From the NCBI GenBank assembly GCA_030015575.1, contig JASDDO010000001.1:135985988-136049987 (forward strand): 64,000 bases of DNA, given 5' to 3'. Positions 20,190 to 33,164 of this stretch are shown here, one piece after another. The notes below the pieces were generated by a model. That model was not told the origin of the DNA. It searched no databases and worked only from the letters and a program-made list of their open reading frames with translations. Within the stretch, counting starts at the first letter, position 1, and each line of letters opens with the position of its first letter. A program made the translations under genes and the position numbers. The DNA is from Agapanthus africanus. Lineage: Eukaryota; Streptophyta; Magnoliopsida; Asparagales; Amaryllidaceae.

Positions 20190-22140
20190 GCAGGTATTAG
20201 CTCAGGTCTGAAATCTTAGCTCAGCTATAAACCTCTTTTGGAGACCGAGTATCATTCCCTTACCCTACATCTTTTAGAGACACTAGATCTCAAGCCGCTG
20301 CCATCTCGTCTTAAAGATACATATTTAGGTGAGAATGAGTCATTGCCCGTTATCATATCAGCTTCTCTAGTTTTAGAGTAAGGGAGAGCTCTCATGTCGG
20401 TCTTGAGATTGAATCGGCAAGTCTTTGGTTGGACAGTGGCGTACATCAAAAGAATTAGTCCCTTAATTGTGGAAAATCATATACATTTGATGGATGAAGC
20501 CAAACCAGCCCAAGACCCACAAAGATGGTTGAATCCCGTCATGAAGGAGGCAGTGAAGAAAGAAATCGTCAAATGCCTAGATAATGGTATAATTTACCCA
20601 ACATCTGATAGCTAATGGGTAAGTCATATTCATGTGGTCCCTAAAAGGTCTAGCATCACGGTCATAAGTAATGAGGCTAATGAGTTGATCCAAACACGCA
20701 CCCAAACTGGGTGGCAGGTATGTATTGATTATAGAAAACTCAATGCCGCGATAAAAAAAGATCACTTCCCTATACCTTTCATTGACTAGATGTTGGAACG
20801 TTTTGCCGGTATGAGTACTACTATTTTTTGGATGGATACCCAGGTTATAACCAGATTCCCATCGCCAAAAAGGATCAAGATAAGACAACTTTTACTTGTC
20901 CTTTCGGTACTTTTGCTTATAAACGTATACCATTTGGGTTATGCAATGCTCATGTTACATTTCAGCAGTGTATGATGGGGATATTCTCAGACATGCTTGA
21001 GAATTTTCTGGAGATATTTATGGACGGTTTCTCTATATTTGGGGACTCCTTCGAGAAATACTTATGTCATCTTGACGCTGTTCTTACCCGCTGTAAGGAT
21101 AAGAATTTAATTTTGAATTGAGAAAAATGTCATTTTATAGTTTAAGAAGGTATTGTCTTAGGGCATATCATTTTACGAAAAGGTATTGAGGTAGAAAAAT
21201 CTAAAATAGATATCGTTTCAAACCTTCCTCCTCCCAAATGCGTCAAAGATATACGATCATTTCTTGGTCATGCCGGGTTTTATAGACGATTAGTTAAGGA
21301 CTTTAGCAAAATTGCTAGACCCTTAACTCTTCTCTTGGCCAAGTATACAACATTTCACTTCGAATCGGATTGCGTGGATGCTTTTGAATCACTTAAACGT
21401 TCCCTCACTACAGCCCCTGTTCTGTCATCTCCAGACATGAATCACCATTTTGAGCTTATGTGTGATGCGTCCGATTTTTCTATTGGTGCAGTCTTAGGAC
21501 AGCAAATTGATAAGATGCCATATATAATTTACTATGCAAGTAGGACCTTGAACGATGCCTAAATGAATTATACAACCACCGAGAAAGAACCTTTGGCAGT
21601 TGTATTTACATTAGAAAAATTTAGGCCCTACTTAATTGGCTCTCCAGTTGTAGTTTACACCGATCATTCCGCCTTAAGACATCTTTTCTCAAAGAAGGAT
21701 AATAAGTCTAGGCTAATATGTTGGATTCTTTTGCTACAAGAATTTGATCTTGTAATTAGAGATAAGAGTGGATGTGAAAACATCGTAACTGACCATTTTT
21801 CACGACTTTCTTCTTCGCCAACGTTAACCTTGCCAAAAAACGATTCCTTTCCGGATGACCGGCTCTTAACCATATTTAGTGAACCTTGGTTCACGGATAT
21901 TGTGAATTATTTAGCAACGGGACTTCTACCCAGCGAATGGTCAAAACAAGACAATCACAGATTTCTATCCCAAGTAAAACATTTTTACTGGGACGAACCC
22001 TATTTGTTTAAGTATTGTCCTGATCAGATCATTCGCCGATGTATCCCTAATAATGAGTTCAAGAGTGTATTTTTTTCTGCAATGATCAGGCATGTGGCGG
22101 TCATTTTGGTCCAAGGAAAACGGCGGAGAAAGTTTTGCAA
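20190..22140 (+). pseudogene. Athila-type gypsy pol fragment (RT, RNase H, start of integrase)
   Basis: A chain of open segments in + orientation reads as Ty3/Gypsy Pol of the Athila group. It includes LGENESLPVIIS, the RT lead-in IIYPTSDS, DYRKLNA, DGYPGYNQIPIA, TTFTCPFGTFAYKRIPFGL, FGDSFEKYLCHL, and SFLGHAGFYRRL. RNase H text follows ([39 protein letters not shown]) and then the first part of the integrase zinc finger ([17 protein letters not shown]). It is decayed, with several breaks, and is cut off on the right where a Copia LTR end begins. Gag, protease and most of integrase are missing. Confidence 0.88.
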
Positions 22141-22536
22141 TGTGGCTTCTTCTCCTTCTTCTTCCTCTTGCTCACTTGAGCTTCAGAAAAAGAGAGAAAA
22201 AGTTTAGCAATATATTCCTACATCCTCGACCATCCACACCTAGCGAATTTGGATCACCGGTTAGAGTCTCCTCCGATTTCCCTCAGGTGGATCGTCTTCG
22301 ACGAGGGTGGTCAATTTTCAAGCACGATCCAGACGGTTATGAGCTTAGAGGGGTCTTCCACAATTGGGTGGACACACGACAAAGGTTGTAGTTTCTCAAC
22401 CCTTGCATTTCTAGTTAGCTAATTTAGGTTATTGGATCATATCCTGGGTTTTACGGGTGTTCGGTGCTCGTGTAAATTTTTGTTTTCACTTCCGCCTCGA
22501 TCGCGGCTTCCGCAGCGCGGGCACCAAAACCCAACA
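22141..22536 (+). repeat. 3' end of a Copia LTR (truncated)
   Basis: The stretch matches the last ~400 bp of the Copia LTR family: a TTCTTCTTC run, AAAAAGAGAGAAAAA, a CTTCCACAATTGGGTGGAC block, ACAAAGGTTGTAG, and the LTR end CCCAACA at 22536. It starts abruptly inside the Athila integrase. No internal Copia sequence follows; an inverted Tat LTR begins instead. Confidence 0.7.
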
Positions 22537-25220
22537 CAATAACAACTTTCACCTGCTCTAGTAGGTCACTTCGTATCGTGTTATGTTTGTTTATATATGG
22601 TTGCCCTTGGATTTTGTACGGAGACTAATATATCATCGCCCGTAAGGCACAGATTCGTCCAAATCCGTATATTAGATTTAGGATTTTGAACTTAGAATGC
22701 AGATCTCATGTAAATGAGTTCCATCAGTTCATAGGATATATAGGTTTGAAGTAAGGCTCGTTAGTCATATATCGGACTAAGATCGACTTAGGAACAGCGC
22801 GCATATGGGCTCAACTGATCATCAGATCATATATGAATAGCCCATTAATAATATATGGTAGTCAATATAGAGAGAGTCCACAGGGCAAAACATATTAATT
22901 TAAAGACATCGCGGTCCAATATTAGTTTAGGGACATTTCGATTTATCTTTCATCTTACACAGACGTGTATATCACGTGGCGAAGTGAACGATGGCAACAT
23001 GGAGTGCACCCAATATTGGGGTGTGATTCATTTTGGAGGCATTTATATTCCCTTCAAAGATATACACATACATATATGTATAAAGTCGAACCTCAGCGTG
23101 AGATGCGCATCTATATGGGATGCCTGTCAATATGAAAGATAGAACATTTCTTGCCTTGATAAAATTTTATATTTTTCATCAAGTTGGGACGAGAAAAGAG
23201 TTGTTGGTTATTGGGACTCGCCACCTCTCTGAAGATGTTGAGTAATTACAACAACGTATATCAAAAGTGTGAAATGTTGTACCCTTGAACCAAATCTCGT
23301 ACATGAGGGAAAAGATCATGTCGGAACTGAGGATCGTTAGTCTTATATGAGACTAAGAGAAAGATCATTAATCGTAAACAGGACTAAGATCAATTTGGGT
23401 AGCCGATCATTAGTTGTATACGGGACTAAGATCAATTTGGGTGGTCGATCATTAATCGTATATAAGATTAAGATCAAATTGATGAAAGATCTTTTGTCAT
23501 GTATCCGACTAAAATCAACTTGGAAATATGATTGATGATCATTAATCTTATTTTAGATTATGATCAATTTAAACATGTGAGCATATGGGGTCAAAGAAGT
23601 TTTCACTTCACATACTTAGCCAATTTGGGGCTAAAGATTAGGCTTCTATGTCACCCAGCAGTGCTAAGCACTCAAACATATAGTGCTCACGTGTGCATCA
23701 TGTGAGGCGCTCATAATAAGACACTCACGTGTATAGCACGTAAGGCGCTATGTCTGCAGCATCTAAGCATTCACGTGGATATCATGTGAGACACTGTCTT
23801 CATAGCTTTTGAGTACTCATGTGCATATCACGTAAGGCGTTCAATCTCAGGCGCTGACGTGGATATCACGTGAGACGCTGAGTCCTTAGAAATTTAATTT
23901 TTGTTCATGTTTTTAGAGAAGTTAAATTTCTGTTAATGGTATTTAACGATCACCAAGATCAATATTTTGAGGATCTGGGATCATATTCTTTAAGAACTAA
24001 GTTCTTATTATGTTTGGGAACTAAGTTCCTGGAGATCTTTTTCATGTTCTTTTATCCCATGTTCTTTTCAACCTTGTTTTCCCATGAATCTTTGATTCTC
24101 AAGAATAAGATCTTTCCTACGAGAATTAAATTCTCTTTTAGGAGATCTGTCTTGTGGATCTCAGATCCAGAGGAAGAACAGAGTTCTTGTGAAGGGTTAA
24201 ACCCTTAGATATGATACGATGGGTAAAGTGGAGATATTTTTATCTCTGTGTTTTCTTTAACTAGGGTTTGAGAGGAGAAAGATCTTCTTTTTCGAAAAAA
24301 ATTAAATTCTCTATTGCCGAAACTTTTGGAGAGCCTTCTGTAAATTTACAGAAGCTTATGGGGGATCTCCTCTATCTAAGATTTAATTTCTTTGCTCCTA
24401 TTTATAGGAGAAGAGAAATATCAATATGTTTGAGAAAATCACTATTTTGAGAGATCATGATTAATTTCATAATCAATCGAAATAATTTTAAAGATCAACC
24501 AGTGAATTTTATTCACCGTTGGATTTTTAATCCAAAGGCTCTCTATTTAACAGAGAAGATCATTCTTGTTTGTTTAACAAGATTAAAAAATATTTTCCTT
24601 AGATAGAATTTAATTCTATCATATAATCAATTGGTGATTTTATAGTCTTCGTTGGATTTTTGATCCAAGAGTTCTCTATTTAACAAAGAAGATCTTTCTT
24701 GTTTAAGAAAGATCAGGGAAATATTTCCCACATAGAATTTAATTCTATATAGAATTTAATTTTATCAAAAAGAACACTCACATGCATTGCACGTGAGGCG
24801 TTGCCCAATGGGTTGCAAGTGTGCCGCATGCTTTTCACGTCAGACATTGGCCCAAAGCACTCACGCGGACATCACGTGAGAGCTGCTAAGCGGCTGCACT
24901 AGCGCTCACGTGGATATCACGTGAGACGCTGCCAAGCTACTGGCCTAGCGCTCATGTGGATATCATGTGAAACGCTCACATGTTTAACACGTGAGGAACT
25001 GCTAAGATTCTAGCATGTGCGTTCACGTACATATCACGTGACGCGCATTGCCAAGAGGCTACACTAGCGCTCATGTGGATATCACGTGTGATGCTCATGT
25101 GTTTAACACGTGGAAACCAATATAGGATTTGATCCTATCTAAAAGGAACTCATATGATTTGCATGTGGGTGCGCACGTATTTAACATGAGGGGGCTTCCC
25201 TTTATTTTTATAAGGGAACA
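22537..25220 (-). repeat. Inverted Tat-type LTR, lacking its last few hundred bases
   Basis: Read on the minus strand this matches the Tat LTRs. Near 22560-22690 are the complements of GACACGAAGTGA and TACGGATTTGGAC. The middle holds a diverged repeat array with GATCATTAATCGTA-type units at 23330-23540. CACGTG-type boxes lie at 23680-23880 and 24770-25120, mini-palindromes at 23900-24740, and the LTR start GGGAACA (complement of TGTTCCC) at 25220. The end next to the Copia LTR tail is truncated. A 32-bp stretch (25221-25252) separates it from Copia C. Confidence 0.7.
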
Positions 25221-25252
25221 AAAAGCTCTGAGCCAAAAATTTTGGCAAGAAC

Positions 25253-25874
25253 AACTGTCTCCATATGCTTTGGGACTGTATCCAACTAAAACCTGTTTGC
25301 ATGATTCATTAGAGCCGTGGTAGATTAGTAATCAAAGTACAGTGGGAACACACATAAGAAATTATGGCGATCTTAGGTGTAAAGAATACCATGTACTCAT
25401 GTCACAAGAGAACTACTAACTGACAATAGATATAATCCCATCTAGGAGTTCTCAGTGGGACCGTTTAGTGAAACTCATTCTCTAATGAGCACCTGTATAC
25501 AATTCTCGGTGTCAAACATTAATAGCTGTAAGACCAGCTATCGCCCTCAAACTGGGTCAGGAAACATATACACTAGTCTAATCTAGAGTACCGATCCCCA
25601 GTCTCGATACTCTTATGACTATGAACATTTAAGGATGTGCTTATGGGCTATCCATGCCCCACTATTATGATCCCCATCATAATCCTAGTAGTCAAGAAAA
25701 TATCATAAGGGCTTTATCATTATGTATTAGTGATACGTAACGATAAGAAAAATATATACACATGAATGATACAGACAAACCAGATAGCATTCTATCATCT
25801 CGAGAAAAATTGTTCTATCCATATAGATCCTCCTACAATTATAATAATTGTCTTGAGGGTACATATATCCAACA
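25253..25874 (-). repeat. Copia C 3' LTR (partial)
   Basis: The stretch matches the U3-side 620 bp of the Copia LTRs (compare 3000-3683). It contains CAAAGTACAGTGGGAA, GGAGTTCTCAGTGGG and the end ATCCAACA, followed by the purine tract complement ATCTCCCACTTG. The outer part is missing next to the inverted Tat LTR. Confidence 0.75.
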
Positions 25875-25889
25875 ATCTCCCACTTGTAC

Positions 25890-26118
25890 TTAAGGCCAAT
25901 TATTGCGGTATAACATACCCAACTTCTCTAATAATAGTTTCACAAACCTTATTGGAGAGACAGCCTCGGTGAGTGGATCTGTTGGAATGTTTCTAACTTC
26001 TTCTCTCTTTATCTTAATCTCACGAAGATCAACTATCTTCTGAATCAAGTTGATACGTGCCTTAGAATTTGTCTGGATAGCTGATGGGACCAAGTTCATA
26101 AATGAACTAATTTATCCA
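25890..26118 (-). pseudogene. Copia C RNase H, C-terminal piece
   Basis: The minus-strand open segment matches the end of the Copia A RNase H (…IVDLREIKIKREEV…DPLTEA…). It stops where the solo LTR begins. Fossil coding sequence. Confidence 0.75.
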
Positions 26119-28130
26119 TGTTGGATATAGTGCCCTCAAGGCAATTATTGTGATTGTGGGATGGCAATTACTTAATTGAAAAGGACCTATACGGAGAACA
26201 GTCTTGCTCGAGATGATAGTATGCTATCTGGTTTTATTTATCTTAACACGTATATACGTTTTACTCGTAATTACATATCTCTAATACATGTTGATAAAAC
26301 CCGTAGAATCTTTGTTTGACTATCAGGATTATGATAGGGATCATAATAGTGGGGCCTGGGTATTTCATAAGCACATCGTTAAATGTTCCTAGTTGTAGGA
26401 GTATCGAGACTGGACATCGGAGCTCCAGATTAGAATAGTATATACATTTCTTGATCTCGACCGGGGCGATGGTTGATCCCATGGCCATTGTTGTTTGACA
26501 CTGAAGATTGTATACAGGTGCTTATTGGAGAATGAGTTTCACTGGATGAACTCACCGAGAACTCCTACATGGTATTATACCTATTGTCATATAGCAGTTC
26601 TCTGGTGACATGAGTACAGGGTAGTCCCTAAACCTTAGATCTCCATAGTATCTTGTGTGTGTTCCCACTGTACTTTGATTACTACCCTATCACGATTTTA
26701 AAGAGTCATGCAAACAGGTTTTAGTTGGGTATGGTCCCAAAGCATATGGAGGGAGTGAGCGGTCGAAGGAATTTGTCTATCCTTAGTATAGGGAGTTGAT
26801 GTCACGCTGTGCTTGATTAACCATAACCAGAAGTCCTTGGCCGAGGTGGTTGAGATAAACTGATAAGTGTTATCTGTTGTATCTCATGTGGTTATGAGTT
26901 TTACATCAGCACAACAAATCGGGTTATTGGGGGTCTGACAGATTCAACCCCCCAGACCCGATATGCAACATTCGTAAACGAAGAGACTGGACTGTACAGT
27001 GATTTGCACCGATAGGCTATGTTAGATATGAATGATCTTGCATGTCGACTTACCTTTTGATCAATATCTAGATAGACGTTACGTGCAGCTAGTACCGTTG
27101 ACATACTTGTAAGTTTACCCGTGAGGTGATTGATCTGAAAGTGTTTTAAATCAATCGAATATGATCCAAACCTACTTCCAACATATTGTTGAGTCTTTAG
27201 AGTCTCATGCAGAGGGGTTCCCGGCTCAGGTAAAATTATGTAGGGTACGTATAGTGATACGTGCAGAAGTTCAATTAAACACGTGTATTTGATACACGTA
27301 TATTAATCGGACGTTTACATAATACTAGCGGATTCTTGTTGAAACCGGATTATTAAACCGGTTGAGATAAACTGATTAGTTTTATTATATATATATATAT
27401 ATTATATATATATATATAATATATATATATATATATTCTACTATTATGTTCACTTTCTATTTATCTCTCATTTTGTATTTATATGTGATACTAATACGGA
27501 TATGTGTATATGATACATATACTAGTTTATATTTATATATATGATACATATTTATCTAGAAGGAACACCTTTTTTCTTATTATCAATTAAAAGAAATGCA
27601 TTATTTCTTTTTATTGATAAAAGAAATGAGGAAAGGAGAGAAGAAAAGAAAGAAAAGAGTAGAGAAAACTAGAATTTCCAAGCATGTTTTAGAAAACCCT
27701 TTTGTTTTAAAATGGCAACTCTCTCTTTTCTTCTTGATCATTCCATCATCCTCTTTATCTCTCTTCATTTCTTTGAGAGAGAGAATGAAAAATTGAGAGA
27801 TAAAGTAGAGAGTGAGATCTACATCTCTTCCTCTCACCTTCTAGCAATTTGTGAGAGCGTGTTGCTTCACAAGTATTGGTCTTTTGATGAAGCTAGAGTT
27901 TGGGCTGGGTTATCTTTGATGTGGATCATCTTCGGTGATGAAGTCAACTAGCAAGCTCGTTCCTATGCTGATGGTGTCTAGAAGGGGTCTTCCACAATTA
28001 GGTGGACACGCTACAAAGGTTGTAGCAAGAATTTACCCTCTCTAGTTTTTCATTTGCTCTCTTTAGGTTGCGAGATTTAGTGTTTTGGCATGATCTTGTG
28101 TTTAAGAATGTTTGTTCTTGTAGGAAAAAT
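26119..28130 (+). repeat. Solo Copia LTR inserted in Copia C
   Basis: The sequence starts TGTTGGATATAGTGCCCTC, matching the Copia LTR start, and shares AGATGATAGTATGCTATCTGG and the later GTTTGACACTGAAGAT, CTTGTGTGTGTTCCCACTGT and ACAAAGGTTGTAGC landmarks. It interrupts the Copia C RNase H, which resumes at about 28131. No internal sequence is attached, so it looks like a solo LTR left by LTR-LTR recombination. The right end and the target duplication are not clear, so the end is approximate. Confidence 0.65.
27385..27436. repeat. AT dinucleotide repeat
   Basis: Alternating TA runs of about 50 bp lie inside the solo LTR. Such runs are slippage-prone and can form cruciforms. Confidence 0.9.
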
Positions 28131-29370
28131 TTTGTTGTGCATATTTATCGCTTCTGCCTAGCCTACTAGAGAGCACAACCATCCCTACAATCCAAACAAC
28201 TTCTTGGGTTGTATCTTCTGCTAAGTCATACTCAGCACCCAGCGTCATGACTATCTTAGTATCCTGCTTGGAACCCTTTCCAATATACTGCTCCTTAGAA
28301 GAGTGTAAACTTATCAACGGCGAAAGACACTCTGTCATCCATGTCACCTTGGAAGCCGGAATTGGTAACCGTCTTCAATTAGAGGCTGGTATTACCATAC
28401 ACTAAGAACATTCACATATGTTCTTCACAGTTATCCTATCTTTCTCCATGATTGAACTAATATCTTCTTATTATAGTAAGTGTATAAGTAACATCTGGTC
28501 TGGTACATGACATTGCATGATTGATCCTACTACCGAAATATGTAGAATGTTATTCACGCGAGTCCCTCTCCTCATGAGTCCAAAATTCATCTCTTTAGAG
28601 AGGGTGACTCTATAATATGCGGGTACATTACCGCGCTAGGAGTCGTCCATTCTAAACCTCTTTAAAATGGTGTCAGAGTACCCAGATTGGAATAATCCTA
28701 AAATCCTTCTATATTTATCTCTATAGATCTAGTTCCCAGATCAATTGATATATTGCTCAAATCCTATGTCGAGAAATATCTGTGACAACCATAGTTTGAC
28801 CGAATTATAGCATAGGAACATCATTTCTTATTAGGAGGATACCTTCCACATACAATATGAGAAATACGACAATACTCCTTACTTCCTTCTTACAAATACT
28901 AGGTTCATCTACAATTTTGATGAAGTAAAACACTTTGACTGTCACATCAAAATAGAAGATCTGTCTCCGCGATGCCTGCTTCAGTCCATAAATGGACTTA
29001 AGTAACTTACTCACCTTTTAGCTGCTCCTACTGACTTCAAGGCACCATGGCAGAGTCATATAAACATTCACTTCTAAATCTCTATTTGGAAAGACGTTAT
29101 TGACTTCCACCTATCAAATCTCATAGTCATGAAACGAGCAGTGGCAAGTTATATCCGGATGGACTTCAGCATAGACACTGAAGAAAAAGTTTCATCACAA
29201 TCCACACCGGATATTTGATGAAAACCATTTCTACAATTCTAACCTTATTAAGTAACTACATTTCCATTTGCACTTATCTTCTCTTCGAACTACTTGCTCT
29301 TAATGGGTTTTACCCTTTCAAGAGCATCCAGCAAAGTCCATAATTTGCTGGAGTGCATGGAGTCTAACTT
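28131..29370 (-). pseudogene. Copia C RNase H and reverse transcriptase remnants
   Basis: Small minus-strand open pieces match Copia A. 28102-28347 contains KGSKQDTKIVMTLGAEYDLA-type text (RNase H core). 28805-29014 contains LLKSIYGLKQASRR and LILYVEGILL (RT core region). The order and strand agree with Copia C. It is strongly decayed, with many breaks. Confidence 0.75.
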
Positions 29371-30430
29371 GGATATCTTGTATCGAGCCATCAGTCGGAA
29401 GTCATTGCTTCTTATGACATGTTGATAATTAGTAGGGTCACCATCAATCATGATGCAAAGCTCCCTGTCACCGTCTAAGAGGAAACTGTAGTACCTCTTA
29501 GGTGGCAGAGGTCACCTACTAGATCTGCAGAGTGGCTAAGGTTTGTCGAGCCCAATTGTATTCTCAGGTTCTACTAAATTTTTAGTAACCGTTTTGTGGT
29601 TCTGAAATTACTTACAGTTCTATCATATTCCCACTAATTTATTTTGCAAGAAATTCCTTTTCTAGAAAAGGTGGCGTGTCAAGAACAAAATAACTTTTGA
29701 TCTTGAAAATGGTAGAAGTTAAACCCTTGCGTATACTTAGGATAACCCACAAACTGCTCATTACTGAAACATACATTGAGTTGTTCCAGATTGTGCTTTC
29801 AATATAAGCCGGATAACTTCATATTTTAACAACCTTAAGATATGCTCTCATTATATATCACATATAGAATCATAGGCACAGATTTAGACAGAACCATATT
29901 CAATTGGTACACAGTTTTTTCCAGTGTATACCTTCATAATGAAAGAGGCAGCTCAGTAATACTCATCATAGCACACCATAACCCATAGGAAGCGTATCAT
30001 CCTCTCCGATAATCCATAGTGCTATAGTACAAGCTGAGGAGTAATCTAAAGGAGAATCACATTCTCAATTAGGAAACTATAGAATACCGAGCTAAAGTAT
30101 CCACATCCTCGATCGCATCGAAGAATCATGATACTTCCGACGTCTGGTTCTCTATTTTATTCTTATACTTTATGAACTTCTCATAATCTTTGGACTTTGC
30201 ATTTCAACGAGAATGTGTGTCTCAAACCAGAGAACTCATAAGTAAACGGAATGAAGTATGAGTACCTACCCCTTGTCCGTATGGACATCGGACCACACAC
30301 ATCACTATGTATAAGTCCAAAGAGTTCAATAACTCTTACTCTGTATGTTATAAGTTGAAAACTGTATTTTGGTTTAAAATGTATATACCATTATTCTATG
30401 CACCTTACCTAATCAACACTTGATTAAGAT
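29371..30430 (-). pseudogene. Copia C integrase remnant
   Basis: No long frame survives, but DNA similarity to Copia A 5340-6470 is clear by eye. There is a match to the RT-integrase linker (29460-29560), the ATATCACATATAGAAT block (29860), and the segment equivalent to the integrase core and zinc finger (30080-30420, including GACCACACACATCACTATGT). Fossil. Confidence 0.65.
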
Positions 30431-30760
30431 AAATGTTCATAACATAATTTTCAAAATTTATATCTTTCTTTATCAAATAAAGAGTCGGATATATCATTTT
30501 TAAAAATTGGTGTATAACAACGGTAATTCAAAACCAAAAGTTTGCTGTTAGGAAAAACCAGGTAACAGTCCCCAATAGCAACATTTGCTCCGATTTTTGA
30601 CTTTGAGGATCAAATCACCATTTTCCAATACTCTACTCCTTCTCAATATCTGTAACACCTTACAGGTGTAGGATTCTAATCCGGTATCCATATACCAAGG
30701 AGCTAAAGTTTATTGAGAAACAGTTTTCAAATAACACACCAGAAGATGAAGCGTTATCAT
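30431..30760 (-). pseudogene. Copia C protease-like remnant
   Basis: Minus-strand pieces resemble the plant Copia protease region: text like ENGDLILKVKN and CYLVFPN occurs between the presumed active-site area and integrase. Copia B has an equivalent piece near 41345-41590 containing DTGSGS. Assignment is by position and weak similarity. Confidence 0.45.
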
Positions 30761-30816
30761 GCTTCAAGGGATAGCCAGGTATTCCCAGTAATACCTCTTT
30801 CACTGCCCAGGTTCAT

Positions 30817-31660
30817 GACCGTAGTTGCAATCTTCTTTCCCTTAACTGTAACCCCTTTATTGGTCTCTTCATCTTACCTTTTGTACACCATATTTAGCTA
30901 GTTTGTTTTCTTCCTTCCCTTCATTTCATCTTCAGCCTAAGGTTTGGAAGATGACTATCCAACAAGCGTAACTGGTGTACTCTTCTAATAAAAGGAGCTC
31001 TTAATTTGAGAGAAGCTAGAAAAAAGAGACAATTGAATTATATCAATATACAATTCATTTTCTCCAAAACTAGTTGCCATTCTCGGCCTGAAACAATTTC
31101 TTTGAGTTCGTATGTAACTATACGAGATGGCCTTCCAAGAAATATGGATCTCTGTGTCTGACACAAAGGGTTCAGGAGAAAAAAATAGGAAGTATTAACG
31201 GTTAGGACATATGCGACTTTGTCGTGAAATAGGACAATCAAGACCGTAGTTGCAATCTCCTTTCCTTTAACTGCAACCCCTTTAATTGTTTCTTCGTCTT
31301 ACCTTCTATACACCATATTTAGGCTAGTTGGTTTTCTTCTTTTCCTTCCTTTCAGCTTCAGCCTAAGCTTTGGAAGAAAACTATCCAACAAGCATAACTG
31401 TTGTATTCTCCTTATTCAAGAAACTCTCAACAAGAGAGAAGGTAGGGAGAAGAGACAATTGAATTATATCGGTATACAATTCATCTTCTCCAGAATCAGT
31501 GGCCATTTTCAGACTGAAACAACTTCTTCGAGTTCGTATTTAACTATACGAGACGACCTTCCAAGCAATATAGATCTACATAGTAATACGGAATGTTCTG
31601 GAGAAGGTAAAAGGAAAGTAGAAAAGGTAAGGACATATGAAACTTGATCGTGGATTATAA
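30817..31660. repeat. 425-bp tandem duplication in Copia C
   Basis: A segment starting GACCGTAGTTGCAATC begins at 30817 and again at 31242. Both copies carry CACCATATTTAG, the GGAAGA..ACTATCCAACAAGC box, GAGACAATTGAATTATATC and ACTATACGAGA. The copies have diverged in sequence. On the minus strand the segment corresponds to a Lys-rich gag-like tail. It is not seen in Copia A or B. Confidence 0.7.
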
Positions 31661-32770
31661 CATTCAAAAGCCAATGATTAGTAAGAAGTTTCGGTTAATT
31701 TAGTTTTATGATTTTTAGTTTAAGATCAGTCATGGTAACTGCCAGTAGAGAGAGAGAAAAGAAACACTCGGTGTGCGCTCTTACAAGATTAAATTGGTTT
31801 ATTAATTTATCAAATCAGAATGGCTTCTACTATTTCGTCAAATCCTCCTTCAAACCTTAAATTCAGAACCAGCCGGGATCATGTATGCCCCACAAGTTCG
31901 CTAACCATTCGGTTAAGCCAGTGTAAGTATTTCGAGGGAGGTCCCCATTGCTCTCCCACGGACCCAATTTAATAACCCAATTTCCTTAGAACCGTAACCT
32001 CATAAACACCTTTTTATACACCTAATAAGTTAGCTAATTGTGAAGTGAAAATCTCCCAAGAGTAACTATTACTTACAGTGGGAATCGAGATCCAAACTAT
32101 CCATAGAATAGTATGCAATCACATTGTAAGTTTCAATACTTGAAACTCCCGATATGGTTTTTATCCCTAACGGCTTATAATCTTGACGAAGGTCAACAAA
32201 CCATAAGCCGCTAGTCAAGTTCAACCCGTCATTTCGTGATTAATTTTGACCCACCCGCACAAACCCTTGACGAAGGCCAACAAGGTTATGTGACTGTCCT
32301 AACTAATCGCATCGTATGAAAGCAGGAAGACATCAGTTAGCTACCGTACACAACACCTTGACGAAGGCCAACAAACGCAGCATGAATATTAAGTACTCTA
32401 CTTTCTAAAATGACAGAGGGCTATAACTGGTTTTGAAGAAAACTACTAACGTAATGAACATTATATCATTGACAAAACCGAGTGATTTTGAAAGTTTATA
32501 GTAACATAATTTTTTGCTGAAGAGTCGAATTTCTCGTTAAGGGATCAAGGCTCTTTTCTCATCGAATGAGGTACAATATATTCTTAATTGAATACCTCTA
32601 TTCAAAGCAAAAATATATAGCTATAGTTTCTTTTGAAAATTTGGTTCGTACAACGTCTTAGGTTTATTTTCTTTGCATTAGTCATATTAACGCAACCCCA
32701 TCATTTAGATAGTAACATTTATTATCTAGCATCTTCTCACACCAGAAAAACATGATATGAAAAGAAAATA
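31661..32770 (-). other. Copia C non-coding block, first part
   Basis: This is the equivalent of 6540-7690 in Copia A: AGAGAGAGAGAAAA at 31746, the GGGAGGTCCCC box, three TTGAC..GTCAA-type hairpins (32183, 32267 and 32358), and ATCATTTAGATA near 32700. It is interrupted by Tat2 at 32771-32775 and resumes at 60254. No gene seen. Confidence 0.65.
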
Positions 32771-32775
32771 GAATG
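32771..32775. repeat. Target-site duplication of Tat2 (left copy)
   Basis: GAATG lies before the LTR start TGTTCCC. The same bases follow the other LTR at 60249-60253. The sequence on both sides continues one Copia block, which supports the call. Confidence 0.85.
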
Positions 32776-33164
32776 TGTTCCCTTTTGAAAAAAAATAAAA
32801 AAAAAATAAAAAAAAGCAATGGGAAAATTCCCCAAAAGGAGCATCAATATACCCACACGTGATGTGCTTTGGAGCCAAAATTACAAGCATTACGCTTAAG
32901 AAATGGGACAGAAGTTGGGCCTCATGTGCCACACGTGAGCACCTATATACCAAGTATATAGGCGTCTTCATAAAACAACTAACAGGCCAGAAGTCGCATC
33001 ACATGCCAACACGTGATACTCTTCTCTGGGACTGCTGCATATAGGCAAACTGCCCTAGTGACATTGGGTCACGTGCTGCACATGAGGGCTTCTAATGCCT
33101 TCTGAGCCGATAGAATTAAATTCTAAATAAAAGGGGTCAGAACCCTATTTTGGAAATATTTTCC

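Noticed and set aside
27596-27951. Small host gene in the solo LTR
   Set aside because: Frames on both strands are GA/TC-rich and overlap; the stretch is the 3' part of a Copia LTR.
32776-33120. Truncated solo LTR rather than the true 5' LTR of Tat2
   Set aside because: The GAATG duplication at 32771 and 60249, and the Copia sequence continuing on both sides, show a complete insertion.
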